A stretch of 64,000 nucleotides of DNA from Hymenobacter ruricola (GTDB lineage: Bacteria; Bacteroidota; Bacteroidia; Cytophagales; Hymenobacteraceae): contig NZ_JADQDM010000002.1 of the NCBI RefSeq assembly GCF_015694525.1, positions 1-64,000 of the forward strand. The letters run 5' to 3'. The position numbers were made by a program, and so were the translations under genes. The number at the start of each line of letters is the position of its first letter. Position 1 is the stretch's first letter. Shown here piece by piece: positions 27,357 through 37,459 of the stretch. A model generated the notes under the pieces. The model did not search any database and was not told the origin of the DNA. It was given only the letters and a program-made list of their open reading frames with translations.

Positions 27357-28103
27357 ATGAAACTCCTTTTCTCTGCTACGGCCGCGCTAGTGCTGTGGGC
27401 AACTGTGCAAAACACCCAGGGACAGTCATTGCTGTCGCCCGCCGACACGGCCCGCACCTACCAGCACCACCTGGGCCTGACGGCCAGCCCGCAGCTCGAC
27501 CACTTCTTCACCGCCAACCGCTCCTTGCCCATCGGCCTGCTCTACCGCAAGCAAACCCAGCCCAACCGGGCCTGGCGGGCGCGGGTGGTGGCCCGGTATG
27601 AGTTTAACAGCGGCGATGCACCCCTGCAAATCGGTAACTCTTACCGGGAGCATACCGGAAGCGTGGAGCTGGCCTGGGGCCGGGAGCGGTGGCTGCCGCT
27701 CAACCGCCGGTTTATGGCTTATGCGGGAGGCGAAGTAGGTGCTCGACTGGACGTGTACCGAAAGAATAGCGAGTATTATCGGCTGTTGCCGAGGTTCACT
27801 ACAGGCGCCTCGCCATTGCCAGAAACGGCGGTGACTGACCAACAAGAACACAGAACTACGCAATCCGTCTTTTTACAAGCGTTTGCTGGTATTCGTTTAC
27901 GAATTAGTCAACGGCTATTTGCAGAAGCAGAATCGGGTTTGCCGCTTACGTTTTCTCATCAAAAATGGAATTTAGATGGCGTCGAATATTATGTGAGTGA
28001 CCGAACTCCTTCCGGTGCTGGCAATAAAGGCGATAATACTTATTACACGATTAAGGCTCAGTTCAATCCAGTCTGCAGGTTGCATTGCTTTTTTCTTTTC
28101 TAA
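27357..28103 (+). CDS. Hypothetical secreted protein, probably outer-membrane beta-strand-rich
   Basis: 248 residues. A signal peptide (about 1-22, ending NTQGQ) is followed by alternating amphipathic strands such as WRARVVARYEFN, SVELAWGRERW, FMAYAGGEVGARLDVY, SVFLQAFAGIRLRIS and RLFAEAESGLPLTF. That resembles a small outer-membrane barrel or porin-like fold. No named family is recognised. The C-terminus (FNPVCRLHCFFLF) ends in an aromatic residue, as many outer-membrane barrels do. From about 27720 to the end the gene is much more AT-rich than its first half and than the chromosome around it, and this continues into the next gene. A short 30-bp gap separates them, so they may be co-transcribed. 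Confidence 0.65.
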   Translation: MKLLFSATAALVLWATVQNTQGQSLLSPADTARTYQHHLGLTASPQLDHFFTANRSLPIGLLYRKQTQPNRAWRARVVARYEFNSGDAPLQIGNSYREHTGSVELAWGRERWLPLNRRFMAYAGGEVGARLDVYRKNSEYYRLLPRFTTGASPLPETAVTDQQEHRTTQSVFLQAFAGIRLRISQRLFAEAESGLPLTFSHQKWNLDGVEYYVSDRTPSGAGNKGDNTYYTIKAQFNPVCRLHCFFLF

Positions 28104-28133
28104 CCCATCATTCACTTTTAACAAACTCTAAAA

Positions 28134-30026
28134 ATGAAACACAAACTACTTTTTAGCTGCTTACTATACATTCTAATGGCCGCAGGCGCCACTTCGGTGC
28201 GAGCGCAGTCCGTCGGAAATTGGTCTGGTCTTCCTACTACTGGCGTCTGCCCGGGCCAATCTACCACCCTCACGCTAGTTGGGTTGCCATCTACAATAAC
28301 TGGCGCGAATAATCCATTAGTTACCGGGGGCCGTGTTACGTCTGGTCCAACCCTAACGAATAATAATGGTGTAATTACTGTAGCACTCACAATAGTATGG
28401 CTGGTTGGTGACGACCAAGGGACAATTGAGATGACCTTGGTCAATACTAGTAATGGCAATACCACCACCCCGCCAGCTCCAAAAGTCACAGTTGGCATCC
28501 GCAACGTTTTTGGCAAGCTGCCCCAGCAAGTCAACGGGGCTGCCAGTACTTCCCTGCCCATTTGCAGCGGCGGGCAGCCGGTCACGCTCACGCTGCCGGT
28601 CGAAACCTTCGCCGGGGTGCCCGGCGAGGTCATCAATGACTACATCTGGGCCATTCCACCAACTTGGACCGTGCAAAACGCCACCCGCTTGACCGATTCG
28701 TACTGGTCGGGCGTGTCAGCTAGTACCGGCTACTGGTATTACCTGGGCGGCCGGAGCATCACTGTGACGCCTCCAGTGGGCGAAGGCAACAAGAGCGTCT
28801 TTGCGCGGTTCTATAATCGATTCTGTTTTGAAACGACGGCCTTTAACAACTTAATATCCGGCATGATTAGCGCCGAGCGCCGCTACGATTTCGTCCGAGA
28901 GCCTACTTTCACGGTTTTCAATGTGCCCACCACGGTTAACTGCGGCGAGCAAACCGGCTTCACGCCCACGGCCACGGCCAGCCAATCGGGCGTCACGTTC
29001 ACGTACTCGGTGCCCGCGGGCAGCGGCTGGCTCGTCAACACGGTGAAAGGCGTGCTGAAGATAGTGCCCAGCGGCAGCGGCGGCACCACGCTCACCGTCA
29101 CGCCCACCTACAATTGCAGTGGCGCCACAGTTACCGGCACGCCGAAAGACGTGGCGATTGGCTTCAACCCGAACCAGGCCACGCCCGTTTTCAACGTGCC
29201 CAAGCTGGAGCTGTGCCCCGGCGTGACGCAGGGCGTGAGTGTGCAGCCGGTGCCGGGGGCCACGAGCTACACGTTCAGCGGCATTACGGCGCCGCTCACC
29301 CTCACGCAAAGCAGCCCGGGCAGCACCATCGCGCGAATTACCGTGCCGGCCAGCCTGGTGGGCGGCGTGGCTCAAACCCTGCACGTGGTGGCCAACAGCG
29401 GCTTCGGCTGCGCGCCCGCTTCGGCCGACATTCCGGTGAAGGCCGGCTACGGCGATGCCAGCCTTGACGTCATCCCGGCTCCTGCCATCATTAATAGTCG
29501 TCCCACGGTTTGCGCCAAAAGCTCCTTAACCGTCTAGCTGCGCGAAAACCAAGCCATTGGCACCAGCACTGACATCGAGTGGACTTGTATCAATTGCCTC
29601 ATCGCGCCACTCCAAGGCACCCAGGACCATGAGGTGTATGTAACGGCGCCCACCTCCGGCAGCTTCTCGGTTTCGGTTCGTTATGTAGATGGCTGTGGCA
29701 CGACGCGGGCCCCCGGGTTTTTTCAAACAATTTACAACACGTCCATTTTCACCGCCACCAGCATCAACGGCAGCCCGTGCTCCGCGCCCAGCCAGGAAAT
29801 CATCGGGATGCACCCAAACCCGGCCGACGGCAGCGCCGTGGTCGACAACCTCCGGGGCCCGGTGCAGCTCTACAACGCGCAAGGGCGGCTGGTGGAGCTG
29901 CCGCCCGCCAGCACCACCGCGCCCACGACCCTCGACACGCGGGCGCTGCCCAGCGGCTTGTACTACGTCACTGGCCGCGACGCCTACGGGCGGCCCATCC
30001 GGCGGGCGCTGCAAGTGCAGCACTAG
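28134..30026 (+). pseudogene. T9SS cargo protein gene interrupted by an in-frame TAG
   Basis: The frame runs from ATG 28134 (signal peptide ending VRAQS) to a TAG at 29535-29537, giving 467 residues ending KSSLTV. It continues without a shift from CTG 29538 to the TAG at 30024-30026. The downstream part keeps coding character and ends in a type A sorting domain: MHPNPADGSAVVDNL, LYNAQGRLVELP and ALPSGLYYVTGRDAYG. Read through, it is a 630-residue surface protein with Ig-like modules (FNVPTTVNCGEQTG, FNVPKLELCPGVTQG). A single C-to-T change of CAG (Gln) to TAG would explain it. The truncated product lacks the export signal and would stay in the periplasm. The first 350 bp are AT-rich. Confidence 0.85.
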
Positions 30027-30125
30027 GACCGGAGGCAAGGCTTCCGGCTTCCGATACCTACCCCTTACATTTAGCAGCAGGCGGCTCCTTGCGGAAGCGT
30101 CCGCTGCTTTCTTTTCTTCCAAGCC

Positions 30126-32666
30126 ATGAACAATTTTTCTGCCTTAATTCTGGGGGCGCTGCTGCTGGCCCTGCCGGCCTCGGCGCAGCTCAGCCCCCGC
30201 CTCGACCCCAGCTTTCCGCTGGTGGCCATTTATCAGCCCGCACCGGCGAGTGGCGTGCTGCAGCTCAGCAGCGGCGCCCGCGTCGTCACCGGCGGGTTCG
30301 ACCGCGCCGAACGGCAGGCGTATAACAACTCCACCAGCAGCGGCGTGGTGCGCTACCTGCCCACGGGCGCGCCCGACAGCGCGTTCAACGCCACGCTGGC
30401 CGCCGATTACTTTCAGCTGGCCACCCTGGCCGAAGCGGCCAATGGCAAGCTGCTGCTGGGCCTGAACGGCGATGCCTTCTTTGGCGGGCTGCCCGCCCCG
30501 GCCCTGGTGCAGCTCAACGCCGACGGCACCCGCGACGCCGCTTTTGCCAACCCCGTGCCGGGCCAGGATGGCTACGTGTCGCGCATCGTGGTGCAGCCCG
30601 ACGGCAAGCTGCTGGTGGGCGGCAACCTGGCTTTTCTGGGCCAAACCCCGGCGCCGGGCCTGGCCCGTCTCAACCCCGACGGCACGCCCGACCCCAGCTT
30701 TCAGGCCCAGCTCGCCAGCGGCCGCCTTGCGGGGGTGCGCGGCCTGGCCCTGCAGCCCGACGGCAAGGTGCTGGTGGTGGCCAACGTGGAGCTACCCGGC
30801 TCGCCGGCCGCGAGCGAAGACCGGCTGGTGCGCCTGCAGGCCAACGGCGCCCAGGACCTGGCCTTTCAGCCCGCGCTGGCGGCCGGGGTGGTGCTCAGCG
30901 ACGTGGTGGTGCAGCCCGACGGGCAGGTGCTGCTGGCGGGAGCCGGGCCGCAGGCGTTGCTGCCGGGGGGCACGGCCGCACTTGCCCGGTTTAGCGCCGC
31001 CGGGGTGGCCGATGCGGCATTTGCGCCCCCGGCCGGGTTCTACGCCCCGCTGTTCACCGCGCGGCCTGCCTTGGCGGTGCAGCCCGACGGGCGAATTCTG
31101 ATTGCCAATACGCAGACGAGTAACCCGACCACCGGCCACACGCCGGTGGCCCGGCTGCTGCCCAGCGGCGCCCTCGACCCCAACTGGAACGTACCCTTGG
31201 CGCCGGGCGACTTGTTTCCGCGCATTGCCAGCGTGCAGGTGCTGCCCACGGGGCAGGTGCTGGTGGCGGGCAACCTGCTGCGCCTGGGCACCCCCGACAG
31301 CCGGGAGCTGGGCGCCGCGCTGCTAGAGGCCACCGGTGCGCCGAACCCCTCTTTTCGGCCCGTGCTGCAATTGAGCGGCTCGGTGCGCGACGTGGCCCAG
31401 CAGCCCGATGGCCGGCTGGTGGCCGTGGGCAATTTCAGCGAAGTCAATGATAAAGAGGTGCACAACGTGGTGCGCTTCGAGCTGAGCGGCGCCGTGGACA
31501 CGGCTTTTTGCCGCCGGGCCCGCCTCGCCGGCGGCGAGGGCGTGCGGGTGCTGGCCCTGCCCGATGGCACGCTGGTGGCGGGCGGCACCTTCTCGCGGGC
31601 CGGCGGAATGCCCCAACCCGGCGTGGTGCAGCTGCTGCCCAGCGGCCAGCCCAGCGCGGCCTTTGCCTCGCCGCTGACCGTGGGCGCGACCCTGCGCGAG
31701 CTGGTGCGGCAGCCCGACGGCAAGCTGCTGGTGGCGGGCTCTCTGCGCCGGGCAGGCTTCCCGGCCAGCGCCAATTTGCTGCGGCTGCTGCCGGATGGCA
31801 CCGTGGACGCCACGTTTCAGTCGGCGGCCAACGTGCCGCCCAATGCGCTGCTGGTGCAGCCCGATGGCAACATCGTGGTGGGCAGCGCCACGGCGGCGCG
31901 CCAGGTGCTGCGGCTGCTGCCCAGCGGCGCCCTCGACCCCTCGTTTAGCCCGCCCGTGCTGGGGGCGTCGGTTCGCGGCACGGCCGCGGTGCAGGCCCTG
32001 GCGCTCCAGCCCGACGGGCGCCTGCTGCTGGGCGGGAGCTTTTCGCAGGCCGGCTCCGTGAGCACCACGCACGTGGCCCGCTTGCTGCCCAACGGCACCC
32101 CCGATGCCACCTTCGCCAGCCAGCTGCTGCAGCCCGGCGGCAGCGTGAGCGCCGTGGCCCTGCAGCCCAATGGGCGCGTGCTGCTGACGGGCTTCAGCCA
32201 GTTTCCGGCGCCTGCTGCCGCGCCCTCGCTGTTCCGCCTGCTGCCCGATGGCCTGCCGGATGCTTCCTTTGCCAGCAGCCAGGGGCCGGCCCAGGGCGCG
32301 GCCCGCGTGCTGGTGCAGGCCGATGGGGCCATTGTGGCGGCTGGCACTTTTGTTTCCGTCAGCGGGCTGCCGGTGCTTGGGCTTACCCGCTTGCTCGATG
32401 GCAACGTGCTGGCCCAGCGGGCGGCCACGGCTTACCGCATCGAGGCGTGGCCGGTGCCCGCGCACGGCCAGCTCAGCGTGCGCGTAGGTGCTGTTCCGCC
32501 GTTCTGCATTAGTCTGGTTAATGCCCTGGGACAAGTCGTACAAACGCAGAACGCCCAAACAGCCCAGCTCATGCTGGATACAGAAGGGCTTGCTCCGGGA
32601 TTATACTTGTTGCGGGTGGAGCACGCCGGGGTGGTGATTGGTGGCCAACGCGTTGAAACTCAATGA
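30126..32666 (+). CDS. Delta-60 repeat protein with T9SS type A sorting domain
   Basis: 846 residues. A signal peptide ends at PASAQ (about residue 21). The body is made of about a dozen delta-60-type repeats: a VVQPDGKLLVGGN-like strand, then LARLNPDGTPDPSF or LLPSGALDPSF, every 50-60 residues, predicted to form a beta-propeller-like structure. The last 80 residues (YRIEAWPVPAHGQLSVRV, VNALGQVVQTQN, GLAPGLYLLRVEHAG) are a type A sorting domain, so export by the type IX system is expected. Function unknown; such proteins are surface or secreted. It follows the broken cargo gene by about 100 bp on the same strand. Confidence 0.88.
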   Translation: MNNFSALILGALLLALPASAQLSPRLDPSFPLVAIYQPAPASGVLQLSSGARVVTGGFDRAERQAYNNSTSSGVVRYLPTGAPDSAFNATLAADYFQLATLAEAANGKLLLGLNGDAFFGGLPAPALVQLNADGTRDAAFANPVPGQDGYVSRIVVQPDGKLLVGGNLAFLGQTPAPGLARLNPDGTPDPSFQAQLASGRLAGVRGLALQPDGKVLVVANVELPGSPAASEDRLVRLQANGAQDLAFQPALAAGVVLSDVVVQPDGQVLLAGAGPQALLPGGTAALARFSAAGVADAAFAPPAGFYAPLFTARPALAVQPDGRILIANTQTSNPTTGHTPVARLLPSGALDPNWNVPLAPGDLFPRIASVQVLPTGQVLVAGNLLRLGTPDSRELGAALLEATGAPNPSFRPVLQLSGSVRDVAQQPDGRLVAVGNFSEVNDKEVHNVVRFELSGAVDTAFCRRARLAGGEGVRVLALPDGTLVAGGTFSRAGGMPQPGVVQLLPSGQPSAAFASPLTVGATLRELVRQPDGKLLVAGSLRRAGFPASANLLRLLPDGTVDATFQSAANVPPNALLVQPDGNIVVGSATAARQVLRLLPSGALDPSFSPPVLGASVRGTAAVQALALQPDGRLLLGGSFSQAGSVSTTHVARLLPNGTPDATFASQLLQPGGSVSAVALQPNGRVLLTGFSQFPAPAAAPSLFRLLPDGLPDASFASSQGPAQGAARVLVQADGAIVAAGTFVSVSGLPVLGLTRLLDGNVLAQRAATAYRIEAWPVPAHGQLSVRVGAVPPFCISLVNALGQVVQTQNAQTAQLMLDTEGLAPGLYLLRVEHAGVVIGGQRVETQ

Positions 32667-32849
32667 ATGTTGCGCGAGTGCCATAGCGGTTACTTCCTCA
32701 GTGCCACACTGGCCGGGTGTTGGTAGCAGGCGCACTCAAGTCCTTTGGACGGGGCTTGGTTCGGCAGTTCCTGAGTTCTGCCTGCCGGAAGTCTGCGCGC
32801 ATCGTGCCGTTCTTTGCGAAAATTTGCTTTCAAATTGCCGGCGTGTCAG

Positions 32850-33779
32850 GTGAAGTGGCTTCGATTATATTGGTGGGTAGTGGTCTTCGCCGCCGGTGCG
32901 CTGGGAACGCCGCTTGTGGCGGCCCAACCTGCCAAAAAACGGGCAGCTACGCCCCGCGTCGTGACCGCCCCGCCGGCCGACCCGCCCGCCGTGCGGGTGA
33001 AGCTGTTCCAGGCCGCCAGCCTCGCCAATCAGTTCAAAGACTCAGAAGCCCTGGCGGTGTACCAGGAAATCCTGAACCTCGCGCCGACGCACTATTTGTC
33101 GCTCTGGCAGGCCGCCGTGCTCAGCGTGCGCATCGGCAACCGCTACTCCGATGAAACGCGAAAAGCGGCGTATTTCGATGCCGCCCGCCAGTACGCCGAC
33201 CGCGCCCTGCTGCTGCGGCCCGAAGGCGGCGAAAGCAACTACGCCGCCGCCCTGGCCTTGTTTAGCCAGGCCACCCTCTACAGCGCCGGCGCCCGGCTGG
33301 CCGCGTTTCGCGACCTGCGCTCCCACGTGTACCTGGCCACCGAGCGGCGCCCCGATTTGCCGGAAACCTGGCAACTGCTGGGCCGCTGGCAATACCGCGT
33401 GGCCCATTACAACCTGCTCGAACGCCTGTACAGCAAGCTGGTGCTGGGCGGGGTGCCCGAGGGCGGCGACAGCCGCGACGCCATGGAAAACCTGGAAAAA
33501 GCCCACAAAATGGCACCCCAGAACCTGCAGTTTTGCTACGACCTGGCCCGCATGTGCCAGTACCAGGGGCGCCGGCGCCGGGCCATTGAAGTGCTGCTGG
33601 AAGCGGAAAAAATCTCGCCCATTACCAGCGACGAATTGGTCATCAGTCGCTTATGCCGCAAGATGCTGCCGCCCCTGGCCCGCGCCGATGCCCGCCACCA
33701 GCGGCGGGCAGCCTCCGAAGCGGCACCCGCGCCACCGCCGACACCGGCACCCGCCAGCTCAAGCCGGGAAGGCGACTGA
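32850..33779 (+). CDS. Secreted tetratricopeptide-repeat protein
   Basis: 309 residues if the GTG at 32850 is used, which places a clean signal peptide (MKWLRLYWWVVVFAAGALG then VAAQ) at the N-terminus; a TTG at 32814 would add 12 residues and spoil it. Three or four TPR-like helix pairs lie at about 45-240 (DSEALAVYQEILNLAPTHY, AARQYADRALLLRPEGGES, DAMENLEKAHKMAPQNLQF, RRAIEVLLEAEKISP). The tail is low-complexity Ala/Pro. Probably periplasmic and protein-binding; partner unknown. The next gene is another TPR protein, which suggests a pair. Confidence 0.75.
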   Translation: MKWLRLYWWVVVFAAGALGTPLVAAQPAKKRAATPRVVTAPPADPPAVRVKLFQAASLANQFKDSEALAVYQEILNLAPTHYLSLWQAAVLSVRIGNRYSDETRKAAYFDAARQYADRALLLRPEGGESNYAAALALFSQATLYSAGARLAAFRDLRSHVYLATERRPDLPETWQLLGRWQYRVAHYNLLERLYSKLVLGGVPEGGDSRDAMENLEKAHKMAPQNLQFCYDLARMCQYQGRRRRAIEVLLEAEKISPITSDELVISRLCRKMLPPLARADARHQRRAASEAAPAPPPTPAPASSSREGD

Positions 33780-33822
33780 GCCCCTGGGAAAAGCGCCGCG
33801 GGCCGGAAGCTGGCGGCGGTTT

Positions 33823-33830
33823 TACTTTTG
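33823..33830 (+). promoter_or_regulatory. -7 promoter element of the TPR lipoprotein gene
   Basis: TACTTTTG matches TAnnTTTG exactly; predicted start about 33836, 43 nt before the ATG. No -33 TTG seen. Confidence 0.45.
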
Positions 33831-33878
33831 CGATGGAATTGGGCGCACCGCTCGGTTCTGCTTGCCGTTGCTTGAGCC

Positions 33879-35030
33879 ATGCCCTGCTCCCGTTTTTCTC
33901 AGCTCACGTTGGTGCCGGTGGCCGCCCTAGCCGTGGCCTGTCAAACCACGCCCGCCGAGAGCCCCGACACGCTGGTGAACCTGGCCACCGTGCAAAGCGG
34001 CCCCCGGGTGCAGGCCGACGAGCTCAACGGTGCCATTGCCCGCGAGCCCCGCAACGTGGCCTTGCTGGCCCGCCGCGCCACCCTGCGCCTGGCCGCCGGC
34101 CAGCCCCGTGCCGCCCTGGCCGACATTGCCACTGCCCTCGAAATCGACGATGCCAACGGGGGCCTGTACTTCCTGCAGGCGCGAACCTTCCGGGCCCTGG
34201 GCCAGTTGAACGACGCCCTGGCCGCGGCCCGGCAAGCCGCCGAGCACGGTTTCGGCGGCCCCGAGCTGCCTTTGCTGGTGGGCGAGACGCACCTGGCGGC
34301 CCGCAACTACGCCGCCGCCCTCGACAATTTCGACCGCACCCTGCGCCTCGACCCCGACCAGCCCGCGGCCCTTTTCTACAAAGGCCTGGCCTACGCGGCC
34401 ACCGCCGACACCTCCACGGCCGTGCAGTACCTGCAGGATGCCCTGGCCCGTGACCCTCACGAAACCGAAATCCTACACCAGCTGGCCTTTTTGCTGAACG
34501 CCTGGCGCATTCCGGCCGATGCCGCGAAATATGCTGCGCTGGGCATGAAACTGGACACCACCTCCGGCCTGCTGCGCTACGACTACGGCCGCCAGCTGGA
34601 GCTGCAGGGCCGCCCGGACAGCGCCCTGTGGTATTACCGCCGCGCGCTGGCCCTCGACACCACCGTTTACCGCGCCGATTACCGCCTGGGCCTGGCCGCG
34701 GCCAAAGCCCGCCAGCCCGTGGCCGCCATCCCGCACCTCACCCGGGCCCTGCGCCGCAACCCCCGCCTGCCCGAAGCGCGGGCCTTGCTGGCCGAAGCGC
34801 TGGAAGCCCAGAAACGCCTGCCCGAGGCCCTCGTCCAGTACCGCCTGCTGGTGGCCGAAAACCCCGGCAACGCCCACTGGACGTTCAAAGTCTGGAAAAC
34901 TAACGAGCAGGTGCAGGCCTTGCTGCCCGATAGCCTGCGCACCGCGCCGCGCTACTACTACCGCCGGCCCGCCGCCCGGCCGCAACTCGCGCCGGTGGAA
35001 GCCCTCGCGCCGCGGCAGTCGGGGCTCTAG
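33879..35030 (+). CDS. Tetratricopeptide-repeat lipoprotein
   Basis: 383 residues. A lipoprotein signal peptide with lipobox LAVAC (Cys at residue 21) anchors it in a membrane. About nine TPR units cover residues 45-330, including [72 protein letters not shown] and [18 protein letters not shown]. The C-terminal 40 residues are Arg/Pro/Tyr-rich. TPR lipoproteins act as scaffolds; no specific complex is indicated. It follows another TPR gene by about 100 bp with its own -7 element. Confidence 0.85.
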   Translation: MPCSRFSQLTLVPVAALAVACQTTPAESPDTLVNLATVQSGPRVQADELNGAIAREPRNVALLARRATLRLAAGQPRAALADIATALEIDDANGGLYFLQARTFRALGQLNDALAAARQAAEHGFGGPELPLLVGETHLAARNYAAALDNFDRTLRLDPDQPAALFYKGLAYAATADTSTAVQYLQDALARDPHETEILHQLAFLLNAWRIPADAAKYAALGMKLDTTSGLLRYDYGRQLELQGRPDSALWYYRRALALDTTVYRADYRLGLAAAKARQPVAAIPHLTRALRRNPRLPEARALLAEALEAQKRLPEALVQYRLLVAENPGNAHWTFKVWKTNEQVQALLPDSLRTAPRYYYRRPAARPQLAPVEALAPRQSGL

Positions 35031-35263
35031 CATTCACGGGAAGGCCTCGGCCCAACCCGGTCCAGCCAGCCTTCTCTTTTTCAGAAAGAACTGCGGATAC
35101 CCAGCGTTCAGCTACCATGGCAAAGGCCTTGGAAGGTTGCAGCCACGCGGCCCGGCCACAGTCCGCAACCTGCGCACCAGCGGGTTTTGGCCGCAATGGC
35201 TTCGTTTCTCCGGCGGCTGGCCGTAACTTGCACCGGCTTTGCGCTCACCGCAAGTCACCTATT

Positions 35264-37198
35264 ATGCTCCACATCACTCTTCCCGACGGCTCGCAGCGCG
35301 AGCTCGCCGACGGCGCCAGCGGCTACGACCTGGCCGCCAGCATTTCCGAAGGTCTTGCCCGCAACGCCCTGGCCGTGTCGGTCAACGGCGAAGTGCGCGA
35401 CCTCCACCGCCCCTTGCCCGACCACGCGCAGGTCAGCATCCTCACCTGGAACGACACCGCCGGCAAATCCACCTACTGGCACTCCTCGGCCCACCTTATG
35501 GCCGAAGCCCTTGAAGCCCTGTACCCCGGCGTGAAGCTGGCCATCGGCCCGGCTATTGAAAATGGCTTCTACTACGACGTCGACCTCGGCGAAGGCCGCA
35601 GCATCAGCAGCGAAGACTTCCCCGAAATCGAGAAGAAAATGCTGGAGCTGGCCAAGAACAAAAGCCAGTACGTCCGCAAAGAAGTCTCGAAAGCCGACGC
35701 CATTGCCTACTTCACCGAAAAGCAGGACCCCTACAAGCTGGAACTGATTGACGGCCTCGAAGACGGCAACATCACCTTCTACACGCAAGGCGGCTTCACC
35801 GACCTCTGCCGCGGCCCGCACATCCCCGACACCGGCACCATCAAGGCCGCGAAGCTGATGAACGTGGCCGGTGCTTACTGGCGCGGCGACGAGAAAAACA
35901 AACAGCTCACGCGCCTCTACGGCATCACCTTCCCCAAAGCCAAGGACCTCACCGAGTACCTGGAGCGCCTCGAAGAAGCCAAGCGCCGCGACCACCGCAA
36001 GCTCGGCAAAGAGTTGAAGCTGTTTGCTTTCTCCGAGAAAGTAGGAGCGGGGCTGCCCCTGTGGCTGCCCAAAGGCACCGCCCTGCGCGAGCGCCTGGAG
36101 CAGTTTCTGCGCCGCGCCCAGGTGAAGGCCGGCTACTCGCCCGTCGTGACGCCCCACATCGGCGCCAAGGAGCTGTACGTGACCAGCGGCCACTACGAGA
36201 AGTACGGCGCCGACTCGTTCCAGCCCATCAAAACGCCCAACCCCGGCGAGGAATTCTTCCTCAAGCCGATGAACTGCCCGCACCACTGCGAAATTTACAA
36301 AACGGAGCCCCGCAGCTACCGCGACCTGCCCGTGCGCCTCGCCGAGTTTGGCACAGTGTACCGCTACGAGCAGTCGGGCGAGCTGCACGGCCTGACGCGC
36401 GTGCGCGGCTTCACGCAGGACGACGCCCACATCTTCTGCCGCCCTGACCAGGTGAAGGAGGAATTCATGAAGGTAATTGACATCGTGCTCTACGTGCTCA
36501 AGGCCCTCGATTTCCCCGACTTCACCGCTCAGATTTCGCTGCGCGACCCCGAGAACAAAACCAAGTACATCGGCTCCGACGAAAACTGGGAGAAGGCCGA
36601 AAGCGCCATCCAGGAAGCCGCCCTCGAAAAAGGGCTCAACACCGTGACCGAGTACGGCGAAGCCGCGTTCTACGGCCCCAAGCTCGATTTCATGGTGCGC
36701 GACGCCATCGGCCGCCGCTGGCAGCTAGGCACCATCCAAGTCGACTACAACCTGCCCGAGCGCTTCGACCTCGAATACACCGCCGCCGACAACTCCAAGC
36801 AGCGCCCCGTGATGATTCACCGCGCGCCGTTTGGCTCGCTGGAGCGTTTTGTGGCTGTGCTCATCGAGCACTGCGGCGGCAATTTCCCGCTCTGGCTCAC
36901 GCCCGAGCAGTTCATCGTGCTGCCCATCTCCGACAAGTACAGCGACTACGCCTACCAAGTAAAAGCGCAGCTGGAGCAGCACGACCTGCGCGGCACCGTC
37001 GACGGCCGCGACGAGCGCATCGGCCGCAAAATCCGCGACGCCGAAATGGGCAAGATTCCCTATTTGCTGGTAGTAGGCGAGAAAGAAGCGCAGGACAACA
37101 TCATCAGCGTGCGCAAGCACGGCGAGGGCGACCTTGGTTCCATGCCGCTCGAAGCTTTCGTGAAAAGCGTGCAGAGCCAGATGGTGGAGGCGCTGTAA
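35264..37198 (+). CDS. thrS: Threonine-tRNA ligase
   Basis: 644 residues, the standard length. Charges tRNA-Thr in the cytoplasm. An N-terminal TGS domain (about 1-60, [21 protein letters not shown]) is followed by the editing domain with [11 protein letters not shown] (zinc/editing HxxxH) and CRGPHIP. The class II core has motif 2 around [21 protein letters not shown] and motif 3 [12 protein letters not shown], and the zinc-binding Cys in [10 protein letters not shown]. The anticodon-binding domain is at the end. The ATG at 35264 matches the family start; the frame open from 35117 encodes no conserved residues. It heads the classical thrS-infC-rpmI-rplT order, interrupted by an extragenic palindrome after thrS. 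Confidence 0.96.
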   Translation: MLHITLPDGSQRELADGASGYDLAASISEGLARNALAVSVNGEVRDLHRPLPDHAQVSILTWNDTAGKSTYWHSSAHLMAEALEALYPGVKLAIGPAIENGFYYDVDLGEGRSISSEDFPEIEKKMLELAKNKSQYVRKEVSKADAIAYFTEKQDPYKLELIDGLEDGNITFYTQGGFTDLCRGPHIPDTGTIKAAKLMNVAGAYWRGDEKNKQLTRLYGITFPKAKDLTEYLERLEEAKRRDHRKLGKELKLFAFSEKVGAGLPLWLPKGTALRERLEQFLRRAQVKAGYSPVVTPHIGAKELYVTSGHYEKYGADSFQPIKTPNPGEEFFLKPMNCPHHCEIYKTEPRSYRDLPVRLAEFGTVYRYEQSGELHGLTRVRGFTQDDAHIFCRPDQVKEEFMKVIDIVLYVLKALDFPDFTAQISLRDPENKTKYIGSDENWEKAESAIQEAALEKGLNTVTEYGEAAFYGPKLDFMVRDAIGRRWQLGTIQVDYNLPERFDLEYTAADNSKQRPVMIHRAPFGSLERFVAVLIEHCGGNFPLWLTPEQFIVLPISDKYSDYAYQVKAQLEQHDLRGTVDGRDERIGRKIRDAEMGKIPYLLVVGEKEAQDNIISVRKHGEGDLGSMPLEAFVKSVQSQMVEAL

Positions 37199-37219
37199 AG
37201 GCACCACAGCAGAAAGTCT

Positions 37220-37304
37220 GTTATGCTGAACGCAGCGAAGCACCTTATCAGGTTTGAACGACTTGTTCGAGCGTGATAAGGTGCTTCGCTGCGTTCAGTG
37301 TGAC
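37220..37304. repeat. Extragenic palindrome, copy 2
   Basis: Arms at 37220-37250 and 37274-37304 share GCTGAACGCAGCGAAGCACCTTATCA and its complement nearly perfectly (longest named run shortened: GAACGCAGCGAAGCACC). It is the most divergent of the five copies (GAAGCACCT instead of GAAGCATCT) and has a short centre. It lies between thrS and the infC promoter and could end thrS transcription. Confidence 0.85.
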
Positions 37305-37343
37305 AATGATTTACGCTTCCAGTTGAAATTCATTGGCTCCTGC

Positions 37344-37375
37344 CTTGCCTTTCCAATTATAAATGCCGATATTTG
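37344..37375 (+). promoter_or_regulatory. Promoter of infC-rpmI-rplT
   Basis: TTG at 37344-37346 and GATATTTG at 37368-37375, 21 bp apart; one mismatch from the Bacteroidota consensus. Predicted start about 37380, leader about 77 nt. Confidence 0.55.
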
Positions 37376-37442
37376 CCCCCTGATTGCCAGGCCTTACCCG
37401 GCCGAAACAGCCTAGAATCTCATTCCCCGCCACTTTTTTAGC

Positions 37443-37459
37443 AGGAGGACCAAACCATA
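37443..37459 (+). promoter_or_regulatory. Strong Shine-Dalgarno and AUA start of infC
   Basis: AGGAGG at 37443-37448 lies 8 nt before ATA at 37457. No comparable site precedes other genes in this window. infC of many bacteria uses a non-standard start (AUU, AUC, AUA) so that IF3 represses its own mRNA; this site fits that pattern. Confidence 0.6.

Noticed and set aside
29535..29537. Recoded TAG (pyrrolysine or programmed read-through)
   Set aside because: No suppressor tRNA, pyrrolysine genes or stimulatory structure is visible; a single CAG-to-TAG mutation is simpler.
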